Positions 13,410-24,200 of a stretch of 64,000 nt of DNA are shown in pieces. The stretch comes from Gavia stellata (lineage: Eukaryota > Chordata > Aves > Gaviiformes > Gaviidae): positions 36,684,329-36,748,328 of the forward strand of contig NC_082603.1 in NCBI RefSeq assembly GCF_030936135.1, read 5' to 3'. The notes under the pieces are model-generated. The model was not told the DNA's origin and did not search any database. It saw nothing but the letters and a program-made list of their open reading frames with translations. A program made the translations under genes and the position numbers. Position 1 is the stretch's first letter. Every line of letters starts with the position of its first letter.

Positions 13410-14200
13410 CACAGATGGAAAACCTCTGGATGCTGGCAGGTGTGCAAACACCAAAGTACGTGTGAGAAGACGGCTGAGGCAGGAGAGGGGAGCCTGCCCG
13501 GGGGTGAGCCTTGTCCCGCAGTGGCTGTCAGGCTCTCCTCCCGCCGGGCAGCTGCTGGCGAAGGAGGTGACCACACGGCCCCGCGGTTACACACGGAGCG
13601 AGCCGCGCGGAGCGGGAGCCGCCTGCCCGCGGGCCCTCCGCCCTGCCTCGCCCGGGCCTCCCTCGGGAGCACGGAGAGCCGGAGGCCCGCGAGCGAGCGG
13701 GGCGGTGAGGCTGCGCGGCGAGGGCAGGCGTCCGCTGAGGCGGGCGGCAGCCGCTCTCCCACCCGCGCGGGGCCCGGACGCCGCCGGGCGGACAGCGGGA
13801 AAGGGAGGCGGGGCGGGCGGCGGGGCCCCGGCCGGGGCCGCCCGGGGGGAGCGCCCGGGAGAGCCGCCCCGCCGCGGGGGGGGGCGGGCGGCGGGGACAG
13901 CCCCGCTGCCGGGTCCGCGCTGCCCCCGGCAGCCGGGCGAAGCCAGGCGGGCGAAGCGCTCGCCCCGCCGCGTCCCCCCGCCGGCAGCGCCGAGAGCGCG
14001 GCGTTAGCGGGGGCGCGGAGGGGGCTCGGGCGCGGAGGGGGGTCGCCGCTCGCCGTCCTCCGCGGGCACGGCCGGGCAGGGCACGGCGCTGAGGAAGCCG
14101 CCGGTGCTGGGCGCAGCGACCGCGGCCGTGCCCGACGGGGCCAGCCGGGGCCGGGCGGCCCGGCTCACCGCGGCCCTGGTCTCGGTGCCCGTCTTTCGTG
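13410..14200. promoter_or_regulatory. CpG island B upstream of LHX8
   Basis: This is CpG-dense, GC-rich DNA about 4-5 kb upstream of the LHX8 ATG, flanked by lower-GC stretches. Open frames on both strands are low-complexity Arg/Ala/Gly/Pro translations and are not genes. Confidence 0.65.
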
Positions 14201-14499
14201 AGCCGACCACGATGCCGTTTTTAATTCCTCAGCGGACCGTGTTTTAACAGGAGCACCAGTTTCGCTAGAGCAGCCTCCGGAGAGAAACGTCCAGCCGCAC
14301 AGCACTTGCACTAGGGTGCAGCCTTTGGTTAAGAAGCCTGTATGCCAACACCCTCTCGTTAAAACGACCCTAACTCTCCGCGTTCGGTATTTCCTTCGTG
14401 CTGTGCCTTACCGTCAAATATTTAAGAGATCTCTCCTATGCGCAACTGATTAGCACTCCCACCCACACACATCCTTGCATTACGTGTGAGAGAGAGGAA

Positions 14500-16770
14500 T
14501 CAGAACCAGAGGCAGTCCCCCCGTCGGAGGGTCCCGCGGGAGCCCCCCGCTCCGCTCGCAGCCTCGACAGCACCAGGCCGGGGTCACCCTGCCCGGCCCG
14601 GCCGCGGCGGACTGCCTGCCCCCCGGCACGTTCCCCTTCCCTCCCGTCTCTCCCCGCTGAGAGGGCCGCCGAGGAACCCCCCGCCGCGGGGTCCTTCCGC
14701 AGGGCCCGGCGCCCCAAGCGCGGAGCCCGCGGGGCGAGGAGCGGCGGGGCTGAAGCCGCGCATCCCTCCGGTGTGCACGGAGACAGCAGCAGGGAGGCGG
14801 CGGCGCGCAGAACTCGGAAAGTCTCTAAAGCCTGCCTGTCTGCGTGTTTTCATCTCTGCGAACAAAGGGTGCTGGGAATACTCACTAAAATATCGAGGGC
14901 GTGTAACTGGACCGAGGAAATTTAAACTGCCCTTTGGAGAGAGAGGTGGTTAAAGCGCACAGGCGAAGCACGGGTGGAGCCCGGATAGCCAAGCGCGTGC
15001 ACTTCCCACGTCCACCCTGCACACACTGAGGCGTTTCTGACCTCTTCTCGAAAATAAAGCCTCTCCGATAAGCTCGGCAAAACCCCTCACCTCTTGCGAA
15101 GCACCCCCGGCCATAGCAATAACCCGGCTCTGCTACCTGACGGTCTCCGCGCCGGTTCTCGGGGCGCCTTGTCCTCCCGCCCCTCCGCGCCTCCCGCGCC
15201 CCCGGGGCCGCCGACCCGGCCCACGGCTCCGCGCAGCTCCCGGGGAGGCCCCGGACGAGGCCCGCCGAGCCCCGTACCCCCGCAGCGTGCCCCCCGCTCC
15301 GCCGCCGCGGAGACCCTGGCACCGCGCGGGCGCTTCCCCGGAGCCTCGGGGCGGGCGGCTGCGCCGCGGAGCCTCCGCCGCAGGGAGCGCACGGCCGCGG
15401 CGGGGGGCGGCGGGACTCCCAGGGGCGACCCCGGTGCCGCGGCCCCAGCCGAGGCAGGGAGCGGAGGGGACGGCGGGGGCGGCGGGGGCGGTGGCGGGGC
15501 GCCAGCGGCGTGGGGCCCTAGCCGGCCGGGGGGGCCGCCTGTCCCCGGGCGCCGGTGCATCCGCGGCTGTCCGCCGCTGGCGGAGCCGGCTCCGAAAATT
15601 CTAAGAAGCGGGGAGAAATCTCCCCTATGCTGTTTTTCCTCCACCACCCGGTTTATGAGTTACCGCTGCACGTTCACAATCGCCGTGGGGAATAGCGCGC
15701 GGATTGACTTTGTTGGCTCCTACTGCTGTATTTGTCAGAGAGAAAAGGTGTATGCACACAGAAAGGGAGTTACTCCGTAGAAATCTAACACGCAGCCCTC
15801 CGGGAAGCGCGCACGACCGCCCTGAACTAACTCGTTGACAGCGCGGAAACAGGACCGACGCGCAACAAACCCGACGCTGCTCCCGGCCGTGCAACGGTCT
15901 CGTCGCACCCCGGGCTTACCAAGGGCTCTCCTCCCGGCGGCTCTGGCCCCCGTTGCCTCCACGGCACCTCTCCTTGGAGGCCCCCCATCAGGCGCTCGTT
16001 TTCTGTCGTGCCGCCCAGGTCAGACGATAGCTCTCATGTCGGACCGCTGACGGTCACGGACGGGGAGATCCGCGCGGAGCGCAGGAGAGGGACTCCCGGC
16101 GGGCTCCGTGCTGGATGCGGCTCCGGGCCGAGCTCTCCGCGGGACGCGGACGCGCGCGCCTCCCCGCCGGAGCCCACGGGGCCGCGCCCACGCGTGGCCT
16201 TGGACACTCGCCGCTCGACCACTCGGCGGGCGACGGCCCGTGCCACCCCACTGCGGGCGGGGAGCAGACACGCGAGGGAAGACCCCGGTGCGCGGTCCCC
16301 GGGCCGGGAGCGGGGGGCCCCGGTGCGCGCCCCGCTTTGCCCCGCGGCGCGGCGGCGAGGGGCGGTTGACGCGGGGCTCCGGGGGCGCGGCGCTCCGCGG
16401 GGCGGCAGCCCGTCGCCCCCCGGGGCGGGTGGCCCCGCGGGCAGCGCGCCGACGGGCCCGGGCTCTGCGGGACCTCGCCCCGCCGGGCTGCTCGGCCGCG
16501 CTCCGACGGCGCGGGCCGCCGGGGAGAGGGTCCGGGCCGGGGGCGGCGCGGGCAGCCCCGGGCCCGCCGGGGAGACGCCCGAAAGCCGCCTCCGGGCCGG
16601 GGCGTCCGGGGGACGGCCGTGTCCCGCGTCCGCCCGCCGCCGCGGGGCCGCTCGGGGCTCCGGCCCGCTGCCCCCGCTCTGCCCGCCGTGCCGTGCCGTG
16701 CCGTGCCGTGCCGCGGCTGAGCCGGCTGTCCGTCGTGCTGCCCTGAGCCTCGTCGCGGCCAGAAAAAAAC
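14500..16770. promoter_or_regulatory. CpG island complex C upstream of LHX8
   Basis: Three CpG-dense cores (about 14,500-14,830, 15,110-15,600 and 15,850-16,760) are separated by short lower-GC windows. The last contains five tandem CCGTG units. No spliced coding exon could be recognised. Confidence 0.65.
16686..16710 (+). repeat. CCGTG pentanucleotide tandem repeat
   Basis: Five perfect CCGTG units lie inside a CpG island. Confidence 0.9.
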
Positions 16771-16919
16771 CCAAACCACTACCTGCCTCGCCGTGGCAGC
16801 GGCTGTCAGGGACATTAGGACTAAATTTAAGCGAGATTCTGTCCAGGGATAGATCAGTTTTAGCGCTGGACAAACGAGTGAGGGACTGGGGAACGTCCCG
16901 CATTTACCGGGGCTCGGCA

Positions 16920-17360
16920 CCGCCACGCGTTCGTTGAGTTACGGTCCCGCAGAATCGGGCCCTGGTATTTGAAACAACGATCATGATTTTTAGGGGGAGA
17001 AGAATACGGAGCTTCTCCTTTCATACAGCTGCTCAAAAGCAGGATTCCCTTTTATCAGGCTCCTTGTATTTCTAAGCGAAGGGGGGATGCTCTCAGTTTG
17101 CTTTACTGAGGCTCTGCAACATGTCTTGCATCTATCGTCAGGCGGAGCTGAAACAAAGAGAGGGGGGAAAGATGGAAACATAACGACAAGTTTAATTAAA
17201 ACCACCTGGCTAGTTAAATACGTGCAGGGAAGCAGACACCCCGGTTATTCACCTCACCTGCGATGGACAAGCTGTCGCTTTATTCTCCTGACATGTCCCG
17301 AGAACACCAGCGGTATTTGGCTTGAGGGAACTCTGCGGGCAAGGTTTGTGAGCGTGGAAG
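16920..17360. promoter_or_regulatory. Candidate proximal regulatory block of LHX8
   Basis: A lower-GC window lies between CpG islands about 0.8-1.2 kb upstream of the ATG. It contains the palindromic homeodomain site TTTAATTAAA (17191-17200) followed two bases later by the E-box CACCTG (17203-17208). This resembles proximal enhancers of neural LIM-homeobox genes; the function is inferred. Confidence 0.35.
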
Positions 17361-17858
17361 AAGCGTGTCAGGAGCCGGCGGCCCCGCTCCGCTGGCAGGG
17401 GCTGCCTGCTCTCCGGGGAGCTGCGGCCGGCCGGCTCCCGGCACCCCGCCCCACGGCGCGCCCCAAGACGCCGGGGTCGGTCAGCAGCACCCGTGCTCTT
17501 TCAGGCGCGATTTCAGAACCGGAGCAACGGCCCGGCCCTTGGGCAGCCCAGATGCTCCTGGTTTAGCTTAACGAGCAAGGTTTTATCACGGGACCTCGGG
17601 GCCGCCAGCAAGCAGCAGTAAGGCGGACTTAGGAGCTGTGAGCTTACGCTACAGGAGCGCGCTCGGCCTCGGGCTTCCAGCAGTATGGAAAAACCTCTCC
17701 CGCTTGCGCGCACTCCCGCTTTCCGTCGTGCCGGGCTCCCTCGCGAGGGGAGAGATGTAACCCGAACCCTTGTTTAGACTGGGGCGGCGGGGGGAAGCCG
17801 TGGCGAACGATGAAGACAAACCGGGGGGGGATCCTCCGGTTTTTTTCGTTGCCGTTTT

Positions 17859-17906
17859 TTTGTTGTTGCTGCTGCTGCTGCTGCGGGGTTCCCCCCCCCC
17901 CCCCCC
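17859..17906. repeat. TTG/CTG triplet repeat followed by C16 tract
   Basis: A short TTG then CTG triplet run (to about 17,884) is followed by GGGGTT and 16 consecutive C (17891-17906). It lies about 240 bp upstream of the LHX8 ATG, so length variation and assembly error are likely here. Confidence 0.85.
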
Positions 17907-18144
17907 GCACAGAACCCGGCGCGGGCCCGCTGGCGGAGATAAGGGTGCCGCCATGCTCAGAAGGCGGGTTCTGCGCAGGAGGGGAGGCCAGCGAGGCAGG
18001 TCTCCGCGCGGCGGGGCCCACCCCCTCGAAAACAAAACTTTTTTCCTGCAGGCGCGGAGAGCAGAGACCTGGCGCGGGGTCCCCGGAGCCGCCTCGCCGC
18101 GCCCCCGCCGCCCGCCCGGAGCTGGTATGCGGTAGGGCAGTGCC
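17900..18144 (+). promoter_or_regulatory. LHX8: LHX8 5' leader within CpG island
   Basis: This is very GC-rich, CpG-dense DNA immediately before the LHX8 ATG, with no TATA box visible. The exact start site cannot be read from sequence. It contains a two-codon upstream ORF (18127-18135, ATG CGG TAG) ending nine bases before the main ATG. Confidence 0.55.
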
Positions 18145-18225
18145 ATGTATTGGAAGAGCGACCCGATGTTCGTCTGCAGGCTGGAGGACAAGGACCTGCC
18201 CGCGCTCGGCGGCCCCTCGGAGAAG
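18145..18225 (+). CDS. LHX8: LHX8 coding exon 1
   Basis: This exon encodes the first 27 residues, starting [11 protein letters not shown] and ending PSEK. The donor is AAG|gtgcgc. The ATG has G at -3. Phase is 0 at the 3' end. It lies inside the CpG island. Confidence 0.9.
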
Positions 18226-21200
18226 GTGCGCGGGGAGGGGGCGGCGCGGGGCGAGCGCCGTGCCGGTGCTCGGTGCGGGGCGGCGGCCGCTCCTGCCGCT
18301 TCGCCGTGCCGCCGCTCCCCGCTCGAGTCCCGCGGCCCCGCCGCTCGGCCGCGCGGGGAGTCGCCGGCTGCCGCCGCGACTCGCCCCGGCGGGGCCCCGC
18401 AGGTGCCGGCGGGCCGGGCGGGCGCGGAGCTCCCCGCCTCTCCCGGGCGAGGCTGGCGGCAGCCGGCGGGGCCGGGCGCTGACCGCGCTCTCCCGTGCGC
18501 TCCCCCGCAGGCCAGCCCCGCAGCGGCCGACGAGGACTCCTGCTCTTCCTCCGCCGCCCTGTCGCCCTCCTCCTCGCCGCGGTCCATGGCCTCGGGCTCC
18601 GGCTGCGCCCCCAGCAAGTGCGTGTGCAGCAGCTGCGGCCTGGAGATCGTGGACAAGTACCTGCTGAAGGTAAGCGCGCCCGCCCGGCCCGGGGGGGCCG
18701 CCTGCCCTCGGACGGCAGGGCCGGTGCGGCCGCGGCTCCCCACCGACGTGGCACGGGGGCCCTGCCGCCGCCGCGCCGAGGCCGCGGGGCCCGGCCCGCT
18801 CGCCCGGCGCCGTCCGCCCGGCGCCGCGGCTGGCGCCCGGGCGGCCCGCGGGAGCGCCCGCCGGGGCGGCCGTCGGCGGCGCCGGGCGAGCCCCACCGAG
18901 CCGCGCTCCGCGGGCGCTCGCGCCCTCCCGGGCCGCTCTCCCGCGCCGCTGCCGCTCGGGCTGTCGGCGTCTGTGCCGCGGCGGCGGCTCGCTCCCCTGT
19001 CCGGCCGAAGCGGCGCGCCGGCACCAGCGCGGCTACCGCCGGAACGGAGCCGGTTGCGTGCTCGTCCGTGCGGCTCGGGCCTCGGAGGAGAACGGGGCGG
19101 CTGGCTTGCGTCTTGGGGAGCGCGTCCCTGCGTGGGGCTGCGCGCTCTGACGGGCCGTGGGAGGGAGCGGGGAGGAAAACTGGTGGGTCGGAACGAGGCT
19201 CGCTTCCTTCCCGTGCCTTGCGCTCCCGCTTAAGCGGTGGCCCGTTTGTTACCGGCTAAGACAAGTCTTCCGGGGCGGTATCGTGAATCTCAAAGCAAAA
19301 AGTGCCTCTTGGGGAAAAGTAGAAATAAGTTTTTTCCTGTAAAAGGGCGCCAGTAATGTCTGTGAAGGAAAAGAGCTGTGTGACCGCAGAGGAGTTTTGC
19401 TAGTCTGAACGTTCGGGGCTAGTAAGTCCTGAGCAAGATCATTTAAAAACAAACAAACCCATGTGACTTTAAACATAAAGTGTTAATGTGGTTGGGAGGA
19501 TGGCTATTTTCCTACTGTAGTACAGCCATTAAAACGATCCCGGACCAGACTTTTGCCCTCTCTCCTTCTGAAAGCGAGATTTAGACAACCGTGCCAGAAG
19601 TCAGTTGACTCCATTAGATGCAGCTTAAATAAAGCCATTGCGTATCCTGCGAAGTGAAAGTCGGTAACCCTGCTGAAAGCATCTCAATGTTGTTGTTAGA
19701 TCATTTGCTTAGCTCTCAGTTGGGGTGAGGAGGTCAAAGGAACACGGATGCGGGGTTGGTGTTCGTTTAAAATAGGGTAGGCGCAGGTGTGGGGGAGCTG
19801 CTGTACACCTTTTGTTCTAGTAGATCCCAGCCACCTTCGCAACAGGCTGGGCTGGCACAGGGATGGTGCGGTAGGGCTGGGAGCAGAGCTAACCGGAGCT
19901 CGGTTCCAGCCCCACGAGCTCTAGTGCCATTTTGGTGGCTCGTTTACTGATCGCTGCTGTCTCCTGCCTGAACAACTGGGATAACATGGCTCAGAGCAAA
20001 AGACCTTTACATGATTTAGCCTTAAGTTTAAATTAGCTGTTACTGCTTCCTGCATAGGCAGAGAGAGAAAGGAATCTCTGCTGGTGAACTGGTATCTTGC
20101 TTATCATCGGCAGTATGTCTTCCACCTTCAGCCCTGTAAACGAGTAAGTAAGAATGTAGGTGGGCTACCATCAAAGCTATCAAGGTCCTCTTCTGTGGAA
20201 GAGCATTAGTCTCCAACGCAGAGGCAGCAAGGTGAGCTTTGTGTGGCTGGGATGCCAGCTCACGCGTTGGAGCGCTGTGCGCCAGCAGCCTGCCAGCGTG
20301 CAGGCTCCTCTCGCCTGCGCCGGGCTCCTGGCGTGGGCCCCTGCGGAGGTTGCCGTCGCACGGGGGGACGGCTGAGCAGGCCCATCTGGCCCCAGGGCCG
20401 CTGCCCTGCGCCTGCCTGCAGTGCGGCCGCTGTAAGAAATGCTGGGGAGGATCCATTTGGTGACAGCCGTTATCGACAGCTTCACATTATATTGCGGTGT
20501 AAATTTGTCAGTGTACGGGAAGGTGGCTGCCAACAAGGATCGTAGCTGGGCGAGCGTTGGGCAACTGCAAACTGTGATGTTATAACCTGAAGAATGACTG
20601 AAGTGGGTGATTCCAGCGTGAGCGTCGGAGTCAATACCTCGCTTTCTCTGTGGCTTGTGTGGCAGTGTTCTGATGAAAGGCACGTCCTGGATTATCTCAA
20701 AACTGGTGCTTTGCCATAGGCAATATATGGGCTGTTTGGTATGAGATGATAAATTGGCTCGGGGGGAAAAAAAAAGAAATCGAAACTTAGTCATTGTTTC
20801 GTTTATAGAATTTCTCCTATGCAGCATGGGATTACCCAGAGGGTTATTACTTAATTTTTATGGTCACTGGTAGTCTTGGGGTTTCAAATTATTTATTTAG
20901 CTGATGCGTGATGCACAATGCCTGCATGGCAGAGAGTTCTCTTTATAGGAAAGAAGAAATGAATATAATTGCACTCCATTTATTTGCCCAAAAATTATAT
21001 GTGAGTTTCCAAAACTGCTGACTCCTGCTGCTTTCCATGACTACGTCTAGTTTCACTATGGATATTACATGTTAAAGAACTGTTGAATTTGCTGTTAAAA
21101 CAACTGCTGATATTTTGAAACTCGCATTCTGTTCACTAACTTTGCTTTAACAGAAACCTGGCAAATAAAGATGCGGTTCGTGGTGTGTTTCTATTTGACA

Positions 21201-24200
21201 GACTTTTTTTTTTTTCCCCTTCAATACTCTCATTTTAAAATTTAAAATCACTTTGCGAAGTTTGTTCTTTGTTAGGCAGGACTTTTTACAGGCTGGGAAA
21301 TAAAAGTATGTAAGTTAGCTGCCTTCCCAAGGTCATGTGAGGCCAAAACTTGCTCTGTTACTCTAATGCTATGAGAACAGAACTGGGCACAAAATACCTA
21401 CGTGGAACTTGAATCTCTCGCTTCCTCTTCTGGTGCTTTTAATTACAAAACCATGAAAGCTTATTCTGAAGACCTCCATCAAGTCAATTAACCCTTAATA
21501 TGCATGCAGTTCTATAGGAAAAATGTTTTGCCTTGAAGATAAATTTTCCGTGAATCATGGTACGCGTAATTTTTGGCTTTGTCTGTATGGATGGATAAAA
21601 TAGCTTTTGTAAATATGAAATATAATATTGGTAGCAGAAACATTGAGGGGTATTTTCCTCTTGTGTTTTTGCAGGTAAACGACCTCTGCTGGCATGTGCG
21701 CTGTCTCTCATGCAGCGTTTGCAGAACGTCTCTAGGAAGGCATACCAGCTGTTACATCAAAGATAAAGATATCTTCTGCAAACTTGATTATTTCAGGTAA
21801 TTTTTAAAATAATTGTATTAGATAACATGTTACACTTGCTTGTTACTTTTCACTTAAGCTGCGACTAAAATGCACATTTAGGCTCTTTGGATTTTATTTG
21901 CTAGGTTTATTTTCAGTAGTTCAACTCTGACATTGCTTGCAGAGGGACTTGGGAAACCCCAAGTCTGTCTAATGTAACTGCCTACTAAGTCTCCCCCTTT
22001 GCCCCTCCATTGTTATGCATAGCTACTGCATTTATACAGTAATTTACTTCTGTATGCACGGGCGGGGAAAAGTAAGTCAGAGTCCCTGCCACAGCAAGGT
22101 TGTAAAGCTATCGTCTGTGCAAAGAATCATCCTTAGGTAATGCCGATGGAGAATACGAGGTAGAGTTGAGATGATACTCTGTTTGGACTAGCACTCCACT
22201 GGTATGAGACTTGGGGTATCACACAGAACCACAAAACCAATCCAGAATAAATCCCATGATCTTTAAAAGATACTTTCAGCAGTTACACCTTTCTGTGATC
22301 AATTTGATTTAGAACCTGAAGCGTTCTTCAAGATTAAGGTCTAATCCTGTAAGGAAGAATACTATTTATTTGCGCTGGTGTTGAAAGTACTCATGATACG
22401 AAATCTTTGGTCCAGAAAGTAGCAAAAAAATCTTGCTGTTAATTTTGGTGTGATTGCTACTACCTCCCCAGCCCAAACTATTTATGGCGTTCTCACCTGA
22501 GTAATGAATGGATTATGTCCAGCTAGTCAGTTTTGACACTGAAAGAGGGAGGGGGCAGGCTGAATACCGTGAACTTCTGGAAAAACAAATTTTTTGTGGG
22601 ACTTCAAAAAAAGATCTTACAAGTCTGCAAAGATTTTTCAGGACAAATTCTTATCTGTATAATCAACATATCTTGGTGGCTAGTTTCCTCTTCAAAGAGA
22701 AATATTCTACTGTAGTAATGTAAATGCTTGCAGATATTTGAATTTCTTTTAAAATCATAATGTGATTGTAATTAGGGAAATAACTATGAAGATACAGGTT
22801 TTCCCCCTTCTTCTGCTGAAGGAGACTGAATGATTAGTGAGGGATGGTGCAGCTAAATACAATAATTCAGACTACCATTAGAGTAATGTGAAATATTTCG
22901 AATAATTGGGAGAATTTTGAACACAGTCAGCTGTTTCCATCTCCCACTCACAGCTTTTTGAAGAGTAATTATCTTTATAAAAGGAAAGATGAAGAGTTGC
23001 GAATTCACGTAGCAGTTCAGATGTTTCAATTTTACTCTTTGCCTCTGCGAACATACTAACTTCTGTAGTTGAGTAGTGGTCTTGCCTTAAGCTATGGGAT
23101 GCAAACTTGCTGATTTTGTTGCAGCAAACCCGCAATTATGCTGTCCCTTCAGCCCTTGCGGTCAGCCTCCTTGCTGCCGGTCGCGGCTGCGCTGCCACAT
23201 CCTCTAACCCTCCCGGAGTCACCCTTTTGCCTGAGAGGGTTGGTGCCTGTGCCTTCACCCTCCTCTTGCTGTTCTCTTTGCAGGCGGTACGGCACCCGCT
23301 GTTCCCGCTGCGGGAGGCACATTCATTCTACTGACTGGGTCCGAAGGGCTAAGGGAAACGTGTACCACTTGGCATGCTTTGCGTGCTTCTCCTGCAAAAG
23401 ACAGCTTTCTACTGGGGAGGAGTTTGCTTTGGTCGAAGAGAAAGTTCTTTGTAGAGTACATTACGACTGCATGTTGGACAATCTGAAGAGAGAAGTTGAA
23501 AATGGTAACATACTGCTTTTGTTAAGAACTATGTTTGTGGTTTAGTTTTAATTAAATTGTTGGGTTTTACTTCATCTTCCTTATTAAGAGGTAATTACCT
23601 AGCTTTCCTAAGGCTGGAAGCACAGGTTCTTGAATTAAAATAATTTGCACCTTATTTGATGTTTTAATTTTTTGTAAGTTTGTATAACTTGTTTTCTATC
23701 CTAAGGAAAACAAAGCAAGAGCATACCTAGTTGATAAAATATCATGCTGGATCTATTCCTCCCCTCGCTTGCAAGGGAGTCAGTTGGGGGGTAATGGTGC
23801 CAGATCAATTTAACTTTGAACAGAATATGGCTTTTTTAAAGTTGAAATTCAGCTGGCCAAGTGCAGTTGGTTATTGTTGGAGGACAGTCTGACTTAGAAA
23901 TAACATCGTTTTGAATGTTTAGCAGATAGTGTTGTTTTCTTTTTTAATGCTGCAGGTAATGGAATTAGTGTGGAAGGAGCGTTGCTAACAGAACAAGATG
24001 TTAATCATCCAAAACCAGCAAAAAGAGCTCGGACCAGCTTCACAGCAGATCAACTCCAGGTAGAGGCAGTGCTAAAAACTTGCATACTTCAGGTTTATGC
24101 AGGACATAGGTGCTGAACTGATAGGAAATCGGATGCATATGGGGGGAAAGGAAAAGCTTGCATGCTTTAAACTATGTCATAAACTATCAAGACACAGCAT

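Larger units (their letters stand above)
17900..19140. promoter_or_regulatory. CpG island over LHX8 exons 1-2
   Basis: CpG dinucleotides are dense throughout, covering the leader, exon 1, the 285-bp intron 1, exon 2 and the start of intron 2. GC content and CpG frequency fall sharply after about 19,150. Developmental transcription factor genes typically have such broad islands, which makes this the likely promoter. Confidence 0.8.

Noticed and set aside
13440-14201. 253-codon + strand frame in CpG island B
   Set aside because: Low-complexity Gly/Arg/Ala sequence without a family match or coding signature.
16008-16937. 309-codon + strand frame and similar minus-strand frames in island C
   Set aside because: Overlapping long frames on both strands are expected from GC content; none shows a domain.
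17649-19024. Long minus-strand frames across LHX8 exons 1-2
   Set aside because: They are antisense shadows of the CpG island and LHX8 exons.
18145-19233. Single-exon 362-codon reading of the LHX8 start
   Set aside because: It runs through intron 1 and past the exon 2 donor. Splicing into exon 3 reconstructs LIM1, so the unspliced reading is not the main product.
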